From: Streptomyces sp. ISL-36 | GTDB taxonomy: Bacteria; Actinomycetota; Actinomycetes; Streptomycetales; Streptomycetaceae | NCBI RefSeq assembly: GCF_018614205.1 | Contig: NZ_JAGGOS010000120.1 | Location: 44,635 to 108,634, forward strand | Direction of reading: 5' to 3' | DNA length: 64,000 nt | Shown here: positions 58,895-64,000 of the stretch, piece by piece | How positions within the stretch are numbered: position 1 is the stretch's first letter | How the letters are laid out: each line of letters opens with the position of its first letter | Made by a program: the position numbers and the translations under genes | Notes under the pieces: generated by a model | Databases searched by the model: none | The model's input: only the letters and a program-made list of their open reading frames with translations | What the model was told of the DNA's origin: nothing

Positions 58895-59617
58895 GTGCAG
58901 TTCACTTCTGAACAGCGCCTCGACGACGGCGTCCTCGAACGCGAATTCACGCTCGGCGAGGTACCTGGCGTCCTGTGGACGCCTGGATCCGCGCCGGCCC
59001 CGCTGATTCTGATCGGCCACCCCGGTGGCTTGCACAAGCGACTTCCCCGGCTGGTGGCCCGGGCCCGGCACTATGCGGCGGAGTACGGGTTCGCAGCGGC
59101 CGCCATCGACGCCCCAGGGTGCGGTGACCGCCCCCGTTCCGCCGTCGACGAGCAGTCCCGGGCCGACCTCCGCCGGGCGCTGCAGGCCGGCGAGCCGGTC
59201 GACGAGATCCTCGATGCCTTCATCGTCCCTCTGGTCGAGAAGGCGGTACCTGAATGGCGGGCCACTCTGGACGTCCTCCTTTCGCTGCCCGAGATCGGCG
59301 GCCCAGTGGGGTACGAAGGGATGAACGCCATCGGCATTCGGCTGGCGGTGGTCGAGCCGCGCATCTCGGCTGCCGTTTTCTTCGGCATGAGTTTCGTGCC
59401 CGACGTCCTGCGCGAGGAAGCTCGGCAGGTCACCGTTCCGCTGCAGTTCCTGATGCAGTGGGACGACGAAGGGATGGACCGGCAGCCGGCCCTGGACCTG
59501 TTCGACGCCTTCGGCACCAAGGAGAAGACGCTGCACGCCAACCTGGGCGGGCACACCGGTACACCGTGGTTCGAGGTGGACGATGCGGCCCGGTTCTTCA
59601 CCCGGCACCTGAAGTGA
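58895..59617 (+). CDS. Alpha/beta-hydrolase-fold protein lacking nucleophile Ser
   Basis: This 240-residue protein has the alpha/beta-hydrolase layout: 'PAPLILIGHPGGLHK' (oxyanion-hole HPGG, about 35-48), a helical cap, the elbow region 'GGPVGYEGMNAIGIRLAVVE' (135-154), 'LMQWDDEGMDRQ' (acid) and 'NLGGHTGTPWF' (His). No G-x-S-x-G occurs; the elbow has Glu141 where homologues I recall have Ser. It may be a non-hydrolytic binding protein or a dead enzyme. GTG 58895 follows GAAAGG. Confidence 0.8.
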   Translation: MQFTSEQRLDDGVLEREFTLGEVPGVLWTPGSAPAPLILIGHPGGLHKRLPRLVARARHYAAEYGFAAAAIDAPGCGDRPRSAVDEQSRADLRRALQAGEPVDEILDAFIVPLVEKAVPEWRATLDVLLSLPEIGGPVGYEGMNAIGIRLAVVEPRISAAVFFGMSFVPDVLREEARQVTVPLQFLMQWDDEGMDRQPALDLFDAFGTKEKTLHANLGGHTGTPWFEVDDAARFFTRHLK

Positions 59618-59675
59618 GACCGGGCCGTCAGGCCGGCAGCAGACGATAGGGGTTGTCGGCCGGCCAGGATGCCGC

Positions 59676-59707
59676 TCATCGAGGACGGGTCCAGCCCTCC
59701 TCGATGA
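59676..59707 (+). terminator. Hairpin after hydrolase-like gene
   Basis: TCATCGAGGA pairs with TCCTCGATGA over 12 bases. Flanking GATGCCG/CGGCATC complementarity extends the stem with a bulge. Confidence 0.55.
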
Positions 59708-59871
59708 CGGCGCCGGCATCCCGTTCACGACCTGGCGAGTCGGGCCGCCTGGGCGGTACCTGCCTACTGGTTGATCAGGGCGTCGCCCGGGGTTCGGACA
59801 ACGGGGCGGCGAAGCGAATGCAGTGGCAGGACAGGCTCCGTCCCGGACCGGGACACGACCAGGAGCGGTGC

Positions 59872-60213
59872 TCAGGCCGAGGCTCGGCTGCCGATCGTCA
59901 GCTCGACCTCGTCTCCCGCTCGGGTGAACTCCCGGATCAGCCAGGTGCGTTCGTCGATACGGGTGCCGGCGCCGGTGGTGTAGGCCGGGACGGCGAGTAC
60001 GAGGCCCGTCGGGTCGTCGTTGCGCAACTCCGCGTCGGCTGCCACCGCGTCGGAGAAGTGCAGGTCCACGCCGATGGGCCAAGGGTCGGCGATGAAGGCA
60101 CGGGGATCGGGCAGTCCCTGGAGGCGGCAGCGGGCGCCCGGGAACAGGTGCGTGGAGCCGCACACGGCCGGGAAGGTGTCCGCTTGGGTCGGTCCGGTGT
60201 CGGGCTGGGGCAT
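59872..60213 (-). CDS. Small hypothetical protein
   Basis: This 113-residue acidic protein has 'CGSTHLFPGARCRLQGLPDP', 'DPWPIGVDLHFSDAVAADAE' and 'YTTGAGTRIDERTWLIREFT'. ATG 60213 has GGAG 6 bases upstream; the long upstream extension is Arg/Pro-rich shadow sequence. I do not recognise a family. Confidence 0.55.
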   Translation of the reverse strand: MPQPDTGPTQADTFPAVCGSTHLFPGARCRLQGLPDPRAFIADPWPIGVDLHFSDAVAADAELRNDDPTGLVLAVPAYTTGAGTRIDERTWLIREFTRAGDEVELTIGSRASA

Positions 60214-60497
60214 GGCGGGCTCCGGGATGCGCGGCGGCAGTGGGCCCTTCGCAGTCTGGCGTCCGGGCGACCGGGCCGAGGCATGCCTGGGCCGCGCCGC
60301 CCTGCCGTCACCCGGTCGGAGCCGCCGAACCTCTGATGGGGGCTCGGGAGCCGGCGCGCGCCCGGTACAAGGACCCCACTTCACGGCCGGGGCCCGTTGA
60401 CCCGTCGCATGGCAGCGGCACGGTGGCCCCGCTGATCCCGTACGCGTACCGGGAACGGCTCCTGCGGTGTCTCACTTTCGGGCGAGACGCTCGTCAG

Positions 60498-61553
60498 TCA
60501 GCCACCGCCCGCATCCGCAGGCGGAAACGCCCTGGCCACGCCGAGGCCTGTCAGATCACCCTTCGCCGTGTCGCCGGCATCGCCTCCCGGGACCGGTCCA
60601 GCCGGACCGCTCGGCCGCCGCTTTCGGTGGTAGGTGGCGGGCGCCGGGGTGGTGAGGACGGCGAGGGAGACGATGACCAATGCGATGCCGATCCAGCCGA
60701 CGGCGGGGAGGCGTTCGCCGACCACCAGGACGGCAAGGACGGCCGCCACGGCCGGTTCGAGCAGGGACAGTGTCGTGGCGGTGCTGGCGGGTACGTGGGT
60801 GAATCCCCAGCCGAACAGGGCGTAGCCGGCGAACATGGGGACCAGTGCCATGTAGGTGCCGACGGCCGCGTTGGACCAGGAGCTGATGAGCGGGGTGCCG
60901 GTGGCCAGCAGGACGGGCAGGAGGAGCAGTCCGCCGATCCCGAACACGGCGCCCATGGCCGCGCGGGAGGGGATCTGGCGAGTGATGAGCCGGTGCGCCG
61001 CCCAGGAGTAGAGGGCGTAGGTCGCGGCGGCGACCAGGCCGAGGCTCACGCCGAGCAACGTGGTGGCCACCGATGCCTGTCCCCCGGCGCCGGCTGCGTG
61101 GGCGGCTTCGGCGACGCACAGCAGAACGGTGCCGAGCAGACCGAGGGTCGCAGCGATCGTCCAGCGGCGGGTGAGCCGACGATGGTCCACGACGCGTTCG
61201 ATCAGGGCCGAGGCGAGCGGGGCGGCACCGAGCGACACCACGGTGCCCACGGCGACTCCGGCCAGGTGCATGGAGCTGTAGAACGCCAGGGGGTAGACCG
61301 CCACCGAGACCGCTCCGAGGAGCACTGTGCCGCGCTGGTCGCGCAGGCGGGAGGCGTGGCGCGTGATACGCGGGGCGGCGACGAGGGCTTGGAGGAGTCC
61401 GCCCAGGCCCATGGCGACGGCGCCGATGGCGAGCGGGCCCACGTCCGGAGCGAAGGTGGCGGCCGTGCCCGTCGTACCCCACAGAACGGAGGCCGCCAGG
61501 ACGCACAGCGCGCCTGTCGCTGCGGACCGGCTGTGTGCGATGGGCCGCCTCAC
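60498..61553 (-). CDS. EamA/DMT-family transporter
   Basis: This 351-residue membrane protein has ten predicted TM helices in two EamA repeats. The N-half starts 'GALCVLAASVLWGTTGTAAT'. The C-half contains 'ALYSWAAHRLITRQIPSRAA' and 'STATTLSLLEPAVAAVLAVL', the family's proline-containing signature. A polar tail follows the last helix. It probably exports a small metabolite. The GTG at 61553 overlaps the stop of the TetR gene (GTGA), so TetR and transporter form one autoregulated operon. Confidence 0.92.
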   Translation of the reverse strand: MRRPIAHSRSAATGALCVLAASVLWGTTGTAATFAPDVGPLAIGAVAMGLGGLLQALVAAPRITRHASRLRDQRGTVLLGAVSVAVYPLAFYSSMHLAGVAVGTVVSLGAAPLASALIERVVDHRRLTRRWTIAATLGLLGTVLLCVAEAAHAAGAGGQASVATTLLGVSLGLVAAATYALYSWAAHRLITRQIPSRAAMGAVFGIGGLLLLPVLLATGTPLISSWSNAAVGTYMALVPMFAGYALFGWGFTHVPASTATTLSLLEPAVAAVLAVLVVGERLPAVGWIGIALVIVSLAVLTTPAPATYHRKRRPSGPAGPVPGGDAGDTAKGDLTGLGVARAFPPADAGGG

Positions 61554-62155
61554 AGCCGGTCCAGCAGAGCCGCAGCCATGGAGCGAGCGTGCTGGAGACG
61601 GTCGCCGTCCCCTTCCAGGCCGGCGCGAGCCATCGCGCCCTCCAGAAGGAAGGCGAGGTGCTCAGCCGTTGCGTGCGCTTCGTCGGGGCGGTCGGGCAGC
61701 AGCTCCTCCAGGTGGCCGGCGATCAGGCGCTCGACCTCCTCCTTGTGGGCGCGCACCACGGCCCGGCCACCGTCTCCGGCCGGGAGCTCGGCCGCGGCGT
61801 TGAGCAGGCCGCAGCCGCGGAAGCCGTGTTCGTAGGCGAACGCAGCGTGGTCGGCGTAGGCGTCGAACACCGCGAGAACGCCGTCGCGCGGGCTCCGGGC
61901 CCGCTCCAGCCGGGCCCGGTACAGGCCGAGCCACTCCTCGTGCCGGGCGTCGAGGTAGGCCCTGACCAGGTCGGCCTTGGAGGAGAAGTTGTTGTAGAGG
62001 CTCATCTTCGCCACGCCGGCCTCGGCGGTGATCGTGTCGATGCCGGTGGCCGCCACACCGTCGGCGTAGAAGCGGCGGGCCGCCGCCTCCAGCAGCCGCT
62101 CCCGGGCCGGCCGCCGCCTTCCGCTCTCCGTCGCACTTACACCGGTCTCGCTCAT
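61550..62155 (-). CDS. TetR-family regulator of the EamA transporter
   Basis: This 201-residue TetR protein has 'RERLLEAAARRFYADGVAAT' and 'GIDTITAEAGVAKMSLYNNF' (residues about 18-57) as the DNA-binding domain. A YsiA/TetR_C-like ligand domain follows. A clear palindromic operator lies 19 bases upstream of the start. It is probably the local repressor of the coupled transporter gene. Confidence 0.92.
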   Translation of the reverse strand: MSETGVSATESGRRRPARERLLEAAARRFYADGVAATGIDTITAEAGVAKMSLYNNFSSKADLVRAYLDARHEEWLGLYRARLERARSPRDGVLAVFDAYADHAAFAYEHGFRGCGLLNAAAELPAGDGGRAVVRAHKEEVERLIAGHLEELLPDRPDEAHATAEHLAFLLEGAMARAGLEGDGDRLQHARSMAAALLDRL

Positions 62156-62173
62156 CGACCGTCCAAAAATAGG

Positions 62174-62189
62174 TAGGTAGGTCTATCTA
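62174..62189. promoter_or_regulatory. TetR operator
   Basis: TAGGTAG-gt-CTATCTA has 7-base arms with one mismatch and lies just upstream of the TetR start at 62155. An extra TAGG half-copy precedes it. Confidence 0.65.
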
Positions 62190-62557
62190 GAGTACGTGAG
62201 CTGCGGGAGGTGCGAAAGCGCGGCCGTAGGAATGCGGCACCGGCCTGTCCGGGCGCGGGCTCACTGCCCCCCGGGCAACCATCGACCTGACGTCGGCCGG
62301 GAAAGGGGGCGATCCCCGCTCGGGTGGGGGACTCGGCACCGGTGTCGGGGCAGCGGCCCTTGAAGAGGCCGGCTCGGCGGAGGCAGTGGACCGGTGCCCG
62401 AGCGGACGGCACCTGTCACCGCGTCAGGAGAGAAACCGGCGCTGCCCGCCACCATTAAATTTCGACGCATTCCCCGGCGTTCGAAAAAGAAACGAAGGAA
62501 TTTCAAGCGTGTGAGGGTGTGAAGGTGGGGCAGACGGCGTGACGGAGGTTGATAACT
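62190..62557. other. 368 bp without a recognised gene
   Basis: This stretch contains the putative promoter regions of the tetR operon (leftward) and of the small hydrophobic gene (rightward). An AT-richer patch at 62450-62505 may be the latter promoter. No ORF is supported. Confidence 0.4.
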
Positions 62558-62728
62558 ATGGTTCCCCTGCTTCTCGTTCTTCTGCTCGCCCTGATCCTCT
62601 TCGGTGCCGGATTCGCGGTGAAGGCGCTGTGGTGGATCGCGGTCATCGTGCTGGTCGTCTGGCTCCTGGGCTTCGTCATGCGCTCGGCAGACACCGGTGG
62701 TCGACGAGGCCGCTGGTACCGCTGGTAG
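62558..62728 (+). CDS. Small hydrophobic membrane protein, 56 aa
   Basis: The protein MVPLLLVLLLALILFGAGFA continues with 'VKALWWIAVIVLVVWLLGFV' and ends 'RSADTGGRRGRWYRW'. It has two hydrophobic helices and a basic aromatic tail. Near-identical small 'hydrophobic proteins' are common in Streptomyces. ATG 62558 has GGAGG 10 bases upstream. Function is unknown; a membrane-stress role is speculative. Confidence 0.85.
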   Translation: MVPLLLVLLLALILFGAGFAVKALWWIAVIVLVVWLLGFVMRSADTGGRRGRWYRW

Positions 62729-62797
62729 GCACGGCGCCAGCCAGGCGTAGGAGGGGGCGCACCCGGTGTACCGGACACCGTTGGCGAATGCCCCTTC

Positions 62798-62833
62798 ACT
62801 CCGCCCCACCGGATTTATCCGGTGGGGCGGAGT
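62798..62833. terminator. Perfect hairpin containing the transposase stop codon
   Basis: ACTCCGCCCCACCGGAT-tt-ATCCGGTGGGGCGGAGT is a perfect 17-base stem with a 2-base loop. The minus-strand TAA stop of the transposase (62815-62817) lies at the loop. It can terminate both the hydrophobic-protein gene and the transposase gene. Confidence 0.88.
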
Positions 62834-64000
62834 GCTGCGAAGTGTGAAGTGCGGGTGGGGGCGAGTGGTGTGCCGGTGAGCCATGCGTCGAGGCGGACGA
62901 GGTTCATTCCGGCGGCGGTCAGTATGTGTTGCAGGTGGGTCTTGGGGTGGCCTCGGTAGCGGGATTTGCGCAGGCCGAAGGCGCGGACGCCTTGCGCGAT
63001 GGTGCCTTCGATGCCTGCGCGGTGCCCGTAGCGCTTCTGCCACTGCTCGGTCTGCTGGTCCCGTCTGGCTGTGCGTAGTGCTTCGTGTTCGTCGCGGTGC
63101 CGCAGTGTGATCTCTCGCCCCATCGAGGCGACGCCTCGGGTGCACTGGTTGCGGGAGGGGCAGGGGCGGCAGTCGGCGGGTGAGAATCTGGCCCTGATCA
63201 CTGGGCCCTCGGAGCGTCGCCGGTCGTGTTGCCACTGGGTGCTGTTCTTGCCGTTCGGGCGGGTCACGCGCTTGCTGTCCCAGTCGATGGTGAAGTCGTC
63301 GATGGTGTAACCGTTGTCCGCGGCGGCCTGCCATCCGGTGTTCGTCTTGACCGGTCCGACCAGTTCGATGCCGTGGTCGCGGCGGGCGGCCACCAGGTGT
63401 GCGGCGTCGACGTAGCCGGCGTCGACCAGGTGGACGTCCGGGGTCAGGTTCCGCCGGGCGAGGCCGTCATGGATCTTGTCGGTGACCTCGAAATCGGTGA
63501 CGGCGGCGGTGGTGGTCACCACCTCGGTGACCAGATGCGGGGCATCGGGCTCGCAGGTCTCGGTCAGGTGGACTTTGTAGCCGCACCAGGCCCGGTCACG
63601 CTTGACGCCGTTGCGGGCGTCCGGATCGTAGGGCGAGCGGACCCGTAACCGGCCGGGCGGGCAGTCCTTCGGCTTGCGCCGGACGACGGCACCGTCGCTG
63701 ACCTGGTATTCCTGCACCCACATCCGCCGCAGGAACTCCACTGCGGGAAGCTCTCGTAGCCAGGCAGGCGCATCGGCGGACCAGACGGAGCTCAGGAGCG
63801 TCATGCCGTCCTGGCCGACCTGTTCGCCATGCGCGACCCGGGCGGCCCACCGGCTGGGGAACTTCGTGTCCTCCGGCCGGGCAGAGTAGCGGTCGAACCA
63901 CTGCGGTGGCGTTCGGCCGGCCAGCCACTGCGGGGCGGCCGCGGCCAGCGCGTTGAGCGCGGCCCGCACTGTCTCGACCACGGACTCCAGCCGGTTCAGA
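62815..64000 (-). CDS. IS1182-family transposase, partial at window edge
   Basis: Nearly 395 codons of an IS1182-type transposase are present and the frame stays open to the last base. The N-terminus therefore lies outside the window. The visible part contains 'LRVRSPYDPDARNGVKRDRA', 'WCGYKVHLTETC', 'VHLVDAGYVDAAHLVAARRD' (DDE core Asp), the Cys motif 'CRPCPSRNQCTRG', 'YGHRAGIEGTIAQGVRAFGL' (Glu) and 'YRGHPKTHLQHILTAAGMNL'. No frameshift is seen, so it may be active. Confidence 0.92.
   Translation of the reverse strand, partial: LNRLESVVETVRAALNALAAAAPQWLAGRTPPQWFDRYSARPEDTKFPSRWAARVAHGEQVGQDGMTLLSSVWSADAPAWLRELPAVEFLRRMWVQEYQVSDGAVVRRKPKDCPPGRLRVRSPYDPDARNGVKRDRAWCGYKVHLTETCEPDAPHLVTEVVTTTAAVTDFEVTDKIHDGLARRNLTPDVHLVDAGYVDAAHLVAARRDHGIELVGPVKTNTGWQAAADNGYTIDDFTIDWDSKRVTRPNGKNSTQWQHDRRRSEGPVIRARFSPADCRPCPSRNQCTRGVASMGREITLRHRDEHEALRTARRDQQTEQWQKRYGHRAGIEGTIAQGVRAFGLRKSRYRGHPKTHLQHILTAAGMNLVRLDAWLTGTPLAPTRTSHFAALRPTG

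Noticed and set aside
1..64000. tRNA, rRNA or CRISPR genes
   Set aside because: I saw no tRNA-like cloverleaf ends, no rRNA segments and no spaced direct-repeat arrays; a covariance-model scan would be needed to exclude small RNAs.

Overview
The window is high-GC actinobacterial DNA and most likely Streptomyces. It has GTG and TTG starts, tightly overlapping stop/start codons, a SARP/AfsR-type regulator, a dnaK-grpE pair, sugar ABC operons without their own ATPase gene (the MsiK-type arrangement), and a small hydrophobic protein of a kind familiar from Streptomyces. Transposase debris of several families (ISL3, IS5, ISAzo13, IS1182) and many small regulator/effector modules suggest an accessory region, perhaps a chromosome arm.

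Layout. 1-9.6 kb is a patchwork of IS remnants and two- or three-gene modules, each with a visible operator: ArsR + VOC protein, ArsR-type regulator // MDR oxidoreductase, CatB-like acetyltransferase // TetR, and a tandem MarR pair. 9.7-12.4 kb holds grpE and a dnaK broken by two frameshifts behind a near-consensus promoter with a HAIR-like element. 12.4-16.3 kb encodes a VanX-like peptidase that has lost its catalytic Glu and a 1074-residue SARP regulator. 16.4-24.6 kb carries three secreted FG-GAP/VCBS-repeat proteins, a lipoprotein and a reductase. 25.1-30.4 kb is an alpha-glucoside operon (GH13, binding protein, two permeases), and one permease has a large Ig-like insertion. 30.6-36.2 kb has an orphan solute-binding protein, a PadR-controlled MacB/FtsX-type ABC system and a secreted nuclease.

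36.3-45.6 kb is the most interesting block. It is a fructan / difructose-anhydride locus: a GH91 enzyme (inulin fructotransferase / DFA-III hydrolase family), a 62-residue ORF that is essentially a Tat signal peptide, a sugar ABC importer, a LacI regulator with a promoter-overlapping operator, a GH172 enzyme (ex-DUF2961, the family that includes difructose dianhydride I synthase/hydrolase) and a GH32 beta-fructosidase. I infer import of di-fructose anhydrides or inulin oligomers, ring opening by GH91 and GH172, and cleavage to fructose by GH32.

45.9-50.7 kb is a beta-lactam response locus: a LysR regulator and a penicillin-recognising serine protein, divergent from a PBP and a lipoprotein class A beta-lactamase. 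This resembles blaA-blaB/blaL of Streptomyces cacaoi with a PBP gene added. 51-64 kb contains small stress or hypothetical proteins, an ABC exporter interrupted by an ISAzo13-family element that leaves the sense frame open, a GNAT enzyme, IS5 fragments, an alpha/beta-hydrolase relative without a nucleophile Ser, a TetR-EamA operon and an IS1182-type transposase running off the right edge.
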